NCBI GenBank assembly: GCA_949126835.1
Contig: OX421500.1
Coordinates: 26,292,731 to 26,356,730 of the forward strand
Length of the DNA stretch: 64,000 nt
Direction: 5' to 3'
Source of the DNA: Anisus vortex
Taxonomy: Eukaryota > Mollusca > Gastropoda > Planorbidae
The notes beneath the pieces were generated by a model. The model was not told the origin of the DNA. It ran no database searches and saw only the letters and a program-made list of their open reading frames with translations. Below are positions 47,102 to 58,233 of the stretch, one piece after another (the stretch's first letter is position 1; each line of letters starts with the position of its first letter). The position numbers and the translations under genes were made by a program.

Positions 47102-47250
47102 ATGTCTGCGTGCTGTGTTAGGCTACTGGTTGTAGGCCCTACTGAGAATAAGAAACGATGTAGAGGATTCAATTTTATTTCATTTCCAAAAGATGTCGCC
47201 AAAAGAAAACGACGGACTGTCAACGCCAGACGTGAAGAATCACCTTTTTT
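47102..47250 (+). pseudogene. THAP-domain-like N-terminal fragment
   Basis: The ORF starting at 47102 reads MSACCVRL, then GFNFISFPKDVAKRKRR and NARREE. The start with paired Cys and the FPKD..KRK pattern resemble the first half of a THAP zinc finger (C..C ... F..FPKD..R..W...). The expected Trp is not present after KRKR, the Cys spacing looks disturbed, and the frame drifts into T-rich sequence after 47250. It may be a broken exon of a P-element-like or THAP gene. Weak call. Confidence 0.35.
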
Positions 47251-47649
47251 TTATTTATTCCCAAACTTATTGTTTGATGCAAAACGAATTTTCGTTTTGT
47301 TTCTTTATGTATCTCAATATATAATGTTATTTGATAGCCAAGAAACGCAACTCTTGACTACTGTATTTTTCTTTAACATGCTAAATGTAACTTAACGCGT
47401 TAATACCTCAACGCAAAAAAACAACAACAAAAAACTCAATTATTGATTGTACACACATAATTACAAGTGCACGTATTACTTTTAACAAAATCGGATTGGA
47501 CTGGATTTTAAGGTCGACACATTTTTGAACTATGAAGCTACACCCACCTTTTTTTCAAATTACCTTTTTTAATTAAATTTGTTTCATGATTTAGTTTCTC
47601 TTCTATATTATCTGGAAGTATTTTTATTATTATTCAGAGAGAACGAGTG

Positions 47650-47673
47650 AAGCCGGCTGGTCCAGCGGTTAGT

Positions 47674-47756
<83 letters not shown>

Positions 47757-47760
47757 TGAA
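47650..47760. repeat. SINE head remnant followed by (GA)n
   Basis: GAAGCCGGCTGGTCCAGCGG at 47650 onward equals the head of the family B SINE at 52418, cut after about 30 bp and continued by a pure (AG)n tract to 47753. Confidence 0.75.
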
Positions 47761-48232
47761 AAAGAGATAAACCTAGTAAATGAGGATCACTTGTATATCC
47801 AGATGTGACAGCGTCATCAGCGTGTTGACAATCAACTGATATGACTCACATGTGCTACTGTAAGGTTATTTACAGTTGTCAACCGCTCCATATTAACCCT
47901 ACACACAGACTCCACCCTAATGGTTTACAATGTAACTTTAAACACTTTGTGTCTAGATATGTTTATTTCCAACTGTAATAGAGACAAGGATCGCTTCTAG
48001 CTTCAGACAATAAACCTAAACATTTTAAAGGAGTATCTTCACTTTTTTCTTTATAAACTTCTTTACAAAAATACAATTTATATTTTGTTTATTAAAGTAA
48101 GCCTAATATGTCTAGTCTACTATCTAACAAATTTTTTTATAAGGCCAACGTTCCATGAATAGATGAAATAAATAACATTACATTAGGTTTTCAAACAATA
48201 GCTTAATAATAGGCCTAGAGTGGATCCATTCG

Positions 48233-48967
48233 TTAATCCATAGACTATAATATACATGGACCGCTTGCTTTAGTTTTTCTGCTATATGATGACTCGAAAG
48301 ACTGCTTATTTCGGAATTCCCGATTCTAAATGAAGTAATTGTAATACAAGTTCCATTTTATTGAATCGCACCATTTTTTTTAGAAATTTTGTGCGTCAAT
48401 CTATGACTAAGATATGGACGCTATGGATGAGGAAGTTTTTGTTGATGAATTGAAAGGCATACTGGAGGTAAATTTTCAAATTAAATAATTACTTATTGAA
48501 GAAGTATGGAGTTTATCTGTTAGACTCATGTTCGGTGTATATTATAGTCTATGGTATTTCTGCTATATGATGACTTGAAACACTGATGATCGGAAGTCCC
48601 GATTCTAAATAACGTAATTGCCATACCGGAAATAAAGTCATTGATATACACGTTCCATGATGTTCTCAATGAAAAATTAAAATCGAAAGTAGTACAGAGC
48701 TGAAACATTTATAGATCAGTGTGGTGTGCGCACGGAAAAAAGAAAAAAAGCTCTAAAAATAGAGCAGGCGGTCCATCTTATTATAGTCAATGATAATAGG
48801 ATTAATAGGCCTACAAGTATTCATTTCAAGTCGAAAAAAATGCGATTTAATAAAACGGAACTTGTATTACAATTACTTCATTTAAAATCGGGAATAGCAA
48901 AAAACAGTAGATAATAGCATAAAAAACTAAAGCAAGCGGTCCATGTATATTATAGTCTATGGTTAAT
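48233..48967. mobile_element. Foldback-type inverted-repeat element with TTAAT target duplication
   Basis: Element 48238-48962 starts CCATAGACTATAATATACAT and ends with its exact complement. Arms are roughly 130-150 bp (left CCGCTTGCTTTAGTTTTT, right AAAAACTAAAGCAAGCGG). Direct repeats TTAAT flank it (48233-48237 and 48963-48967). A third partial copy of the arm lies inside (about 48535-48645) in the left-arm orientation. No transposase; superfamily uncertain. Confidence 0.75.
48414..48467 (+). other. Exon-like ORF inside the foldback element
   Basis: ATG at 48414 opens MDAMDEEVFVDELKGILE, ending exactly at a donor-like GAGGTAAAT (48468). The sequence is acidic and helical in composition, unlike its AT-rich surroundings. 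There is no acceptor-linked second exon that I can find, so it may be the first coding exon of a captured or undetected gene, or chance. Confidence 0.25.
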
Positions 48968-49150
48968 CCATACAATTAGTTGAAGAAAAGCACAACCTAT
49001 TTAAGTAGGGGAATTTCCCTATTTTTGTTTTCACTATTTGAACTATGAAGCTAATAACAATATTGGTTTGAGCCCAATTGTTAACCTCCCCCCCCCCCCC
49101 CTTTTTACACCGATTACTCCATAAATGCACGGAATGAACAATCGGCCGTG

Positions 49151-49366
49151 TAATACACCAGGGGTTGGCGACAATTTTATAATAGTGTGCCCAAAATAGG
49201 ATTTCTAATTCATCCAGCGCGCCTACAGCCTTTTAAGTCATCCTGATCTTCACTTGTAGAAGAGACTTGAATAAACTTTTTGGGAAGTCTTCTGCGTGCC
49301 ATTGAAAATCGCTCTGCGTGCCAAGTCTGGCACGCGTGCCGTAGGATAACGACCCCTATACAACAC
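49151..49366. mobile_element. hAT-like MITE, 200 bp (same family as 37227)
   Basis: Element 49159-49358 starts CAGGGGTTGGCGAC and ends GATAACGACCCCTA; internal GATTTCTAATTCATCCAG and CTCTGCGTGCCAAGTCTGGC match the 37-kb copy. The flanking octamers TAATACAC and TACAACAC agree at 6 of 8 positions. Confidence 0.7.
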
Positions 49367-49523
49367 TCAAATGTACGTTTGGTGTGAACATAAACAGAAA
49401 ACACAACCAAATAAAAGCTAAGGGCCTATATTGAAATTTTTTTTGTAAACGCTATCAACATTTAAATACTTTGATTAGATCACGCTATAAATATATCACA
49501 ATGCACCCTTTCCGGTAGGCCTA

Positions 49524-49722
49524 TGCTACACACCCGCGGGTGTGAAACAGTTTTCGTCAATGGGCCGCATAGCGAATTTGATACACCAAGATGGGCTACA
49601 CATTCTGATAATTTAATTTCTTATTCAAGTAAAAAAATAATTGACGTTATATAAGCTCTTCGTGGGGCCAGACTAAAAGGCTTGGCGGGCCGTATTATGG
49701 CCCGCGGGTCGCCTGTAGCACA
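49524..49722. mobile_element. hAT-like MITE with CCCGCGGG ends
   Basis: Inverted ends TGCTACACACCCGCGGG and CCCGCGGGTCGCCTGTAGCA bound about 199 bp that includes GGGCCGCATAGCGAA and GGCGGGCCGTATTATGG. Such GGGCCGC-bearing elements are typical hAT-derived MITEs. A target duplication is not clear. Confidence 0.55.
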
Positions 49723-50633
49723 CCCCATTACAGAATAATTCAATGACATTTTATTATCGCCTTAAATTTTTTCTTGGTCTGCTTGTTTCCTATACATGTT
49801 TTTTATGTTGTCGCCTTTTCGTCTTTTTTAAAATTTCTTAATTTTATGATTTCACACTTTCCCGCCATTTAAATCGTATTTATATTATACCGTAAGTCGG
49901 CGTAAGTAGAGACATCAAAAGTCAAAACGGTTAAAACATTCGCGTCACGGTTGAGTGGCGATAGTGATCTGAAGGAAAGAGAGAAACGTGGCGTAAAAAT
50001 GAGGGTGGGGAGGGGGGGGGGTAATGTCGTCTCTTCCAATATTCGCAACTGTATTCAGACTTATATCCATTGACAAGTTAAAGAGGCAGACAGACAGACG
50101 GGCTGATGGACAACAAGCCATATAGATTAATTCAATGATAGATTGATTGAAAGGTGTGTACATTTGGGGAGACGATGAATTATAGTTAATTGACAGACTG
50201 ATAGTCAGGCTGAGCAGATAGACATATTGATTACTAGATAACCTTCATAGGTATGTTGAGTTCTTCATTGACAGACATGCGGACAGACCAACAGATAGAC
50301 AAAAATGACCCCCATTACCATTATGAGTCAGACAAAACGACAGACGGCTGTAGATATTTTTTTTTCAAAGGGAATTAATGATGACAAAAAATATTGTGAT
50401 TTTACTGTAGAACAGTTGATTGTGTACTCGCGTAAAATTAGTTTACTGTAGCCTATTTAATTAGATAAGTTTCAGAAAATGGATATTATCTTAATATTCA
50501 AGTTAAATGGTGTAAATATAAAGCGCATTCGAAGACTTTGTTATGAATAGCGCTAAATAAATATGTCATTTGTAATTTATAAATGTGACTGTATTGAAGC
50601 TGTAAAAAAAATGGGCGAAAAAAAAAATTTTTT

Positions 50634-50763
50634 TTAGGATAGAAAATGAACTAGAAGCGTTTTTAAGAGAAAGGAAAAAAAATATAAATATATTATCGTT
50701 GATAATGCATGAGGCAAAAAAAAAAGGTGCAAGAGAGAAAGAGAGAAAGAGAGAAAGATAGAA

Positions 50764-50797
<34 letters not shown>

Positions 50798-50855
50798 AGG
50801 AAGAGAGAAAGATAGAAAGAGAGAAAGAGAGAGAGAGAGAGAGGGACACAGTGAA
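50634..50855. repeat. GA-rich microsatellite
   Basis: A (GAGAGAAA)n and (GA)n purine tract, densest at 50730-50845. The minus-strand Ser/Leu/Phe ORFs over it are low-complexity products. Confidence 0.9.
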
Positions 50856-51023
50856 GGGCGGAGGTGAGAAAATGTATGCAAAGACTAAAAAGTGACGTTA
50901 TCCCATCGGTTTATGAATTTTTCTGTCAATATCCTTTCATTAGCCTCTGTATACACATAATGAAAGTAATGGACAATAGTCATTTTAAAAAAATATATAG
51001 ATCTAAATATAATATAGGATATA

Positions 51024-51284
51024 TGGTGGCCGTGCGGCAGAGCGTTCGGTTAGCGTTCCGAAGGTACCGGGTTCGAATCCTGGTGCTGGCTAGGATTTTT
51101 CCCCTGGTCAGGAGGATGTCTCTGAGTCTACCCAGCTCTGATGGGTACCTGACTTTATGTGGGGTAAAGTAAAGGCGGCTGTGCATAGTGCTGGCCAAAC
51201 AATCACCTAGTATGCCGTGGCCACAGAAACTGGTGAACTCTGCTTCACCGGACCTATGGATCAATTCGGTCCGATGGTACTTAA
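51024..51284 (+). repeat. tRNA-derived SINE (family A), best preserved copy
   Basis: GGTGGCCGTGCGGCAGAGCG and the perfect B box GGTTCGAATCC are followed by CTACCCAGCTCTGATGGG, GGGGTAAAGTAAAGGCGG, GTGCTGGCCAAACAATCACC, CGTGGCCACAGAAACTGG and TTCGGTCCGATGG, then a poly-T stretch. The spacing of the two boxes is tRNA-like. Confidence 0.85.
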
Positions 51285-52417
51285 CTTTTTTTTTTACATA
51301 TATAGACATTTGTAGCATAATGATAAGATAAATTATGCTACAAATGTCAGCCAATGTATTTAATATCACGTTTTGCATTAATTACTTAGTCATTATATTT
51401 AATAATAATAACAGGCTTTAACGGTAATAAATCAATCTGAATTTATAAATATATCAGTGTATAATTTTTAGTTTTACTTACAATTTTATATCTCCAATTG
51501 CTCAGGTAAAACGTAATACAAGCACAAACTGAAGTAGCTTACACTGAGAAAAAAAATTCAAAGAACTGAAAACGTAACCAAACACATTCAATCAATAATA
51601 GTCACAAATAAAATGTATAACTGAGTGCAAGTCTTTATAACACGCAAAGCAAAGTGGGTCACCATCCCTTTTATTCAGATATTTTTTTCAAGTTTTTCTT
51701 CTTCATTTTTTTTGTACAACAGCCTACATACCTGTACTATAAATAGCAACCACTAACCCACCAAATAAGGGAGAGTTACCGCCTCAATAAGCGCGCGACG
51801 CGGAGACACGACAATGTTTGGGAGAATGAATGACGTAAAATCCGTTTGCTTCTGCTACCGGTTTTCGTTGGCCACTGTTTTTTTTCTCCTTCTTTCAAAG
51901 TGCATTTTACGCCAAATGTCACGAAAGTTCGGTGTTGTTTAAGGCTTGGTTGTAACTTTTGACGAAGGTCAAAGTTTAAAACGACTGAAGTTATGTGTCA
52001 TTACCATTTTGACGCATTAGCTTTAATCTCTCTAGCAGTAAACAGATTTTTTCTTCTCTTCAAGCTGTAAAATGTTTTGAAGTCGTAATATATAGACTAG
52101 AAGGCTTTCTCCATTGAGTGCAGATTGCACACCCATTGTTTAACATCTAGGGTTCAAAGGGTGTGTATGTGTGTGGGAGGTCATTGAAACTTAAACTGAT
52201 TAAAAAATGTTTTTAATCGAATAAGCTTATTTTTTATGCGTCTGCGGAGGAAAGTTGCAACTTTTCTTGCATTATCTTTCCATTGTTATTTTCTTAAAGA
52301 CCAAGTGAAGAGCTTTTTATCAAAATTGAGTTAACATTTGATTTTGATAGTAAATAGTGTATTCAGCATCGGAATGTTAATAAAAATCATTTATACAAAA
52401 TATCATAGATAAATTTG
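51285..52417. other. Intergenic stretch without supported features
   Basis: AT-rich with a short GC-richer patch near 51780-51860. No ORF, repeat or RNA gene recognised. Confidence 0.4.
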
Positions 52418-52595
52418 AAGCCGGCTGGTCCAGTGGTTAGTTCACCGGTCTGAGAACCAAAAACCAACTGACAGGTCGCGGGTTCTATCCCTGCCACCGA
52501 CGGATCCCTGTCGCCCTGCAGGAGTTTTGGGCCTAGTGGACGTAATAATCTTTTATCTAGAAGGAACGTCTGTAAACGTATAAGATAATTAGTTC
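52418..52595 (+). repeat. tRNA-derived SINE (family B)
   Basis: The head CCGGCTGGTCCAGTGGTTAG (A-box region) and GCGGGTTCTATCCCTGCC (B-box region) is followed by TCGCCCTGCAGGAG, AATCTTTTATCTAGAAGG and ACGTCTGTAAACGTATAAGA. Fragments occur at 9395 and 47650 and, reversed, inside both hAT elements at 24167 and 56625. Confidence 0.78.
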
Positions 52596-52737
52596 AATAT
52601 TTGCACTTAAATGTGTGTGTTGTTCGGAGGAAATATCCAAATCTCGTAGCCATTTGAGATGTTTTTATTTCCGGCACTATAGGAAATAAACGTAAGAGGA
52701 GGGATTTCGACTAGGAAAAATTAATATTGTCATGTGT

Positions 52738-53004
52738 ATTGAATCTATTGCCACATGTTTTGAATCTTTTCCCGGTTCTTATTTTTGACAAAATGGTTAA
52801 ATATAGATTTATAGCGTCGAGTTTTATTTATTTATTTTCCTTCTCAAACGTCACTGCCGTATGAGGCTATTTTGAATCTATTGCCACATGTTTTGAATCT
52901 TTTCCCGGTTCTTATTTTTAACAAAATGGTTAAATATAGATTTATAGCGTCGAGTTTTATTTATTTATTTTCCTTCTCAAACGTCACTGCCGTATGAGGC
53001 TATT
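52738..53004. repeat. 134-bp direct tandem duplication
   Basis: Two nearly identical copies of a unit running from TTGAATCTATTGCCACATG to CGTCACTGCCGTATGAGG; they differ at GACAAAATGG versus AACAAAATGG. Its freshness suggests recent origin. Confidence 0.9.
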
Positions 53005-53183
53005 CCAAATCTCGTGAAATTGAGAAAAACCTCTTCACTTGGTCTTTAAATGTAAATGAGCATTAATCTCGATTTTGTGCAAATGTTTGTTTCTACAATA
53101 ATCAAAGATGAAAAAGTTACTTGCCGGTGTGTATTATAATTAGAGTCTAGAGCCGGACTAAAATACCGGCAACACGGGTGGAT

Positions 53184-53750
53184 CACAGAATAGGTATAAA
53201 ACAGAATGCGCAATCGCATATTTTTATGTTTCCGGAAGTAATACCGACGCCATACTGTTTAAACGCAGCGGTCCTGGTTACACTATATATTGATGCTTAT
53301 TTACAATGCCTTTTTCTTCAAATCTACAAGTTCGAAAAACCCAAAGCTAATGTTTGAGGCAAAGGTTACAAAAACTGTTGTGTAATAAACAATGATGCGA
53401 AAACGATTGATTATCGTACCGAGCTACGCCTAGGCCTAGGCTATCTTTTCAAATATCAGTACCGGGTAATACAATTTTACATCATATAGGCCTAATCCTA
53501 TAATGTTGAAAAGAAAATGGGTAATTAAGTCAAATTTTATAAAAGTAAGCCTAAAATGAAATATAATATAGGCCCTATATATAGGCTATTGTATATATTT
53601 ATGGTACGCCTAGATATCCTTTCTCATTATACTATAGTAGCGTCTCTAGCGTCCGCTGCCTTGCGTCGAACAAAAATGGCGGAATCGAGCTTCACTTTTA
53701 GTGACTGCGCATAGAGGGATTGCGCATTCTGTTCTATACCTATTTTGTGG
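53184..53750. mobile_element. Inverted-repeat element containing GCGCA-rich ends
   Basis: The left arm CACAGAATAGGTATAAAACA + GAATGCGCAATC (53184-53215) is complementary to the right arm at about 53717-53750, with few mismatches. It encloses a short GC-richer area with ACAAAAATGGCGGAATCG near 53670. There is no long ORF. Superfamily not assigned. Confidence 0.6.
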
Positions 53751-54580
53751 GGTGGATAGTGGCCGTCTATAAAGCGGGTATTAAGAGGGTTAACCATTTC
53801 TGACAATATGTGACTGGCTGGATGGAGTCTTCAGGTCTAAATCATAGGCTCTCAACCTTTTTCCGCTCATTCCCCCCACCCCTCTGAAAGTTAAAGGGTC
53901 ATTATAATTTCCGCAATTTTTTTTAGGTCGACCAGATGTGTGTGCTTATTTGTTATCTTTAAAAAAACTGAAAAGGAAACATATTGTAAGAATTAATAGA
54001 TAAAAAAATTACCTAAACAAGAGGCTTGGAAAAATCAATTTTAATGTGAATCGTTTGCTTGATGTATTGCTAGTAGTTTGTCTATATTTGTTTCAATTTT
54101 GGTTGCAAAATACTTAGGTCTCGACGTTTCACTATTTGCAGCTTTATTTTTCTTTTTTTTTTTTTGACAACAAAATGGTATTAGCCTAAAATCCACTTCC
54201 ACAAAAGAGGGAGATAAGAATGCAATACAAAATTTTTGCCAAAACTCACAGACCTAGAGAAACTGATTGATTTTCTCACAAATAATCGCATTTGCTTTTC
54301 AAAAACTTGAGCACCGAATCCAAGTCTCATACATTATATTTAAACGGTAATCTTCTGCTAACCAACGCACCTCTGTGTCTCTGTGTGCAGTTTCCATCGC
54401 TTGTAGTCCTCGTCAATGAACAATATTTATGTTGCAACATAGTACACAAGTATAATAAAGACATAGATCTAGTCAAAGACATAACAAGAAAATTGTAAAA
54501 TTGGCAAACAATAAAAAATTATATCGAAACAATAATTGTACTACATATTATATTAATAATAATAAGAATGTAATCTAAAT

Positions 54581-54665
54581 CAGGGGTCGGCAACCAAAGA
54601 CATACGTGCCAAGCATGGCATGCAGGGCGATTTTCAATGACACGCGAAAAGCCTCCAAAAGGTGT
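54581..54665 (-). mobile_element. Partial hAT-like MITE (family GGCAACC) inside the larger hAT element
   Basis: CAGGGGTCGGCAACC and CGTGCCAAGCATGGCATGC + AGGGCGATTTTCAATG match, in reverse, the right ends of the elements at 37227 and 49159. The other end is not found before the array, so the copy is truncated or its far end was replaced. Confidence 0.6.
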
Positions 54666-54704
54666 TTTTTATTGTTAAAAACAACAACAGCATTTTCCGG
54701 TTCT

Positions 54705-55570
54705 GAATGAAGAAAACTTACAGTTGAAGCCGATGTTTCTGAATGAGGAAAACTGACAGTATAAGCCGATGTTTCTGAATGAAGAAAACTGACAGTATAA
54801 GCCGATGTTTCTGAATGAGGAAAACTGACAGTTTAAGCCGATGTTTCTGAATGAGGAAACTGACAGTTTAAGCCGATGTTTCTGAATGAGGAAAACTGAC
54901 AGTTTAAGCCGATGTTTCTGAATGAGGAAAACTGACTTTTAAGCCGATGTTTCTGAATGAGGAAAACTGACAATTTAAGCCGATGTTTCTGAATGAGGAC
55001 AACTGACAGTATAAGCCGATGTTTCTGAATGAGGAAAACTGACAGTATAAGCCGATGTTTCTGAATGAAGAAAACTGACAGTTTAAGCCGATATTTCTGA
55101 ATAAGGAAAACTGACAGTTTAAGCCGATGTTTCTGAATGAGGAAAACTGACAGTTTAAGCCGATGTTTCTGAATGAGGACAACTGACAGTATAAGCCGAT
55201 GTTTCTGAATGAGGAAAACTGACAGTATAAGCCGATGTTTCTGAATGAAGAAAACTGACAGTTTAAGCCGATATTTCTGAATGAGGAAAACTGACAGTTT
55301 AAGCCGATGTTTCTGAATGAGGAAAACTGACAGTTTAAGCCGATGTTTCTGAATGAGGAAAACTGACAGTTTAAGCCGATGTTTCTGAATGAGGAAAACT
55401 GACAGTTTAAGCCGATGTTTCTGAATGAGGAAAACTGACAGTTTAAGCCGATGTTTCTGAATGAGGAAAACTGACGGCTGAAGCCGATGTTTCTGAATGA
55501 GAAAAACTAACAGTTTAAGCCGATGTTTCTGAATGAGGAAAACTGACTGTTGAAGCCGATGTATCTGACA
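54705..55570. repeat. 36-bp minisatellite inside the larger hAT element
   Basis: About 24 copies of GAATGAGGAAAACTGACAGT + TTAAGCCGATGTTTCT. Variants (GTATAAGCC, GAATGAAG, GATATTTCT) recur in the same order in two blocks, suggesting a higher-order duplication of about 180 bp (54996-55130 and 55176-55310). The 253-residue minus-strand ORF (VFLIQKHRLKLS repeats) is a periodicity product. Confidence 0.93.
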
Positions 55571-57016
55571 CATTGCAGTGAGTTTAACTTGCATTTACAT
55601 TTGCACTGGAATGGATTTGCATTGAAATTGGACATATCTTGCCATAATAACAATTTCAAAACATGTACATCCCTATGTTAAAGAATATATTAAGATAGAT
55701 AGTTGGGCTTTTTCAGAAGTTCCTCGAAGCACTCAAAGCGGAGTTTTCTAATCAAAGGAAAAACTTTCAAATTGATGGACTCATTTTTTTTATTCCACAC
55801 CAAGCTGAACTGGTTTAATATTACTACAACCTTCTTAGTTGTATATCTCATTTTTAAGTGAAGGAATATTGGAGATTTTAAAACGAAGCTAGTTGATTTT
55901 TTAACATTTAGAAAATGGGCATCCAAATGTGCCCATTTGCGGAAAAAATCTGGGAAGGAGCTGCGTAAGAAAATCATCTGCTATTCTCAACTGCATTCGC
56001 TCTTTTACTTTCATCTTTTGGTTTAGATCTAACTTAAACTTGTGAACATATTTTATCGCACATGAAAGCTATTTTAAGAATACAAAGAGGTGACTTACAA
56101 TTGACCGTTCATTAATTCATACAGACTAATTACATTTAAAAAAAGCTTTTATGCTCATCTTCTTTAATTAATAATAATATACGTAATTCTAAAACAAATT
56201 TATTTGTATTATTAATTTAGAAATATAAGAGACTTATTTAATAGCACAATAGTGTGTAATTTTTTTAATTATCAATGTTTAAAATATAAACTCCTTAAAT
56301 GGACAAACAATTAATGTAGAAAATGTTTATTTACAAATGTTTAACGTAAATAATGACTAAACAATTTATATGTAGGCCTATATTTTCAAACATTACATTA
56401 ACTACCCAGTTCGTATGATTACTACGTATCTACTCCGCTTAACGATAGTGTTAGAATGAACTCAATGTTTCAAACGCATTAAAGGACATCTCAGTAAAAC
56501 TGATATTAAAATATCATTAATATTAGCACCTAAAGACATCACCATTTTTTTATAACTGGATGAATCCACGCTACCAGACAATCAAGCTTTACTTTTAGCT
56601 TACGATTATTTGAGTACAGAGATCGGTCGGCGGCAGGGATAGAACCCGCTACGTGTCCTTTGACAGTCCGATGAACTAACCACAGGATCAGCCGGCCGCA
56701 CACCATACTTGTCCAATACTGACTCCTACTTCTTCGAAAAGTCATTGCGATTCCTATATCTTATTAGTATAATAATATGTATGCCTAGTGTTGGGGAATA
56801 TCAGATATTTAGCAGGACTTGCGTTTACATCACAGTTCATCAAAAAATGAATCGATTCAAAAAGCTGAGGTCTTCAAAGTATATCAGGTACGTTTGTACC
56901 GCCCACTTGCCATTCACCGCCCCCCAATCGCCCCCTGTAACGTCAGCGCCCCCCTAAAGATTCTCACCGCCCCCCGGCGGGCGATATCGCCCCCGTTGAG
57001 AACCTATGGTCTAAAT

Positions 57017-57650
57017 AAATGTGACGTCACATACAAAATGTGTATCTTTAACTTCAATGAAAAGTCCATTTTAACAAGTTTCACCTCACTAACTCCAGTA
57101 ATAATATTGCTGATAGATCTAGAGCTATACAATGACGATATAAAAGTGATTTGAAACAATATAATTTTTAAATTAGAAATATATTGTTATTTTGTTGTGT
57201 TTGGAGGGGGGGGGGGGCAAAATCGTGTGGCGTCTTTTATGGACAGCCCTAGACTGTTGCACTTAACGCTTAGTGGTGCCATCATAGATCTTTTAAAACA
57301 CATTGACAATAATTATTTTTTTCAACGTGCCTAAGAGGCATGTTAAAAAAGGAATATAAAGTATTTATTTGTGTATATATATAAGGAAGAGAGTGAAAGA
57401 GAGCGAGTCACGTTTAACGACAACAACGATGCAAAACCTCTAGTGTTTACCTTCCAAAAAAAGGGCAATGTCACCTCCACGAGGGGAAAAGAGAGACAGG
57501 TGGCGCTTGTGATCCATGTGACTGTAGGGAGTAGGCCTATAGTTAATTATTATACTTAAAAAGACAACAGCAGGTTCAGGATGCCGGCAACCAAACGTCT
57601 GGCCCGGATTAGAATGAAAATATATTTTCTTTTTTTTTTAAATCTTATAT
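57017..57650. other. Intergenic stretch
   Basis: Follows the hAT element; includes a poly-G run near 57206. A 62-codon ORF at 57371 shows no domain that I know. Confidence 0.4.
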
Positions 57651-57651
57651 T

Positions 57652-57905
57652 GACCAGTGTATTGATTTAGATGCTGAAATGACCAGTATATTGATTTAGA
57701 TGCTGAAATGATCAGAATAGGCCTATTGATTTAGATGCTGAAATGAAGTATATAGATTTGCCTGCTGAATTGACCAGAATATTGATTTAGATGCTGAAAT
57801 GACCAGAATATTGATTTAGATTCTGAATTGACCAGTATATAGACTTACCTGCTAAATTGACCAGAATATATTTATTTAGCTTCTGAATTGACCAGTAGGC
57901 CTATA
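57652..57905. repeat. Diverged ~29-bp tandem array
   Basis: About eight degenerate copies of GACCAGTATATTGATTTAGA + TGCTGAAAT. The divergence between copies marks it as older than the near-perfect arrays elsewhere. Confidence 0.8.
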
Positions 57906-58002
57906 TGAGGCATAATTTCAACGTAGGCCTATGTATGACTTTTTCAAATGCAATAGTTGCCGTTTGAGCTAATAGACTTTAAAACTGATCTGAAGCTAAA
58001 GG

Positions 58003-58198
58003 TGTTGAAATATTATACTTGTAATGTATTTCTTTTAAGAAACAATCAATTCAGTTTAATAAAACGTTTTATTGTCGACATACTTTTTGACAAAACACAA
58101 GGAGATTTTTAATACACACATAAAACAAAAGAGTGGGAGTGAAAACAATATTAGTCTAATAGTCTAATGATCATTTCGTATTTTTGACATTTTTATCA
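58003..58198 (-). repeat. copia 3' LTR
   Basis: On the - strand it begins TGATAAAAATG and ends TTTCAACA. It carries AATAAA (in GACAATAAAACG, reversed here). It matches the other LTR except for about three substitutions near 58081 and 58133-58137. Confidence 0.93.
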
Positions 58199-58208
58199 CT
58201 CCTTCTCA
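58199..58208 (-). other. Polypurine tract
   Basis: On the - strand GAGAAGGAG directly precedes the 3' LTR, the expected plus-strand primer site. Confidence 0.6.
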
Positions 58209-58233
58209 AAAACAATAAATGACAAAGATGGAA

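Larger units (their letters stand above)
53843..57008. mobile_element. hAT-type element, 3166 bp, relative of the 23-kb copy
   Basis: Ends CATAGGCTCTCAACC and GTTGAGAACCTATG are flanked by a perfect 8-bp duplication GTCTAAAT (53835-53842 and 57009-57016). End regions match the 23462 element (AAAAAAACTGAAAAGGAAAC, GCCCCCCGGCGGGCGATATCG). The middle differs: it holds the left end of another hAT-like element (54581), a 36-bp array (54705-55570) and unique sequence. A minus-strand ORF at 55690-55977 is possibly a transposase remnant, but I see no diagnostic motif. Confidence 0.85.

Noticed and set aside
16733..51090. tRNA genes suggested by A- and B-box motifs
   Set aside because: The motifs belong to SINE heads followed by a shared non-tRNA body; no complete cloverleaf was found.
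54833..55594. Minus-strand 253-residue ORF of VFLIQKHRLKLS repeats
   Set aside because: Product of the 36-bp array inside a hAT element.
55690..55977. Minus-strand ORF considered as hAT transposase
   Set aside because: An LW...FPL pattern is only vaguely reminiscent of hAT transposases; no catalytic or dimerisation motif visible, so not called.
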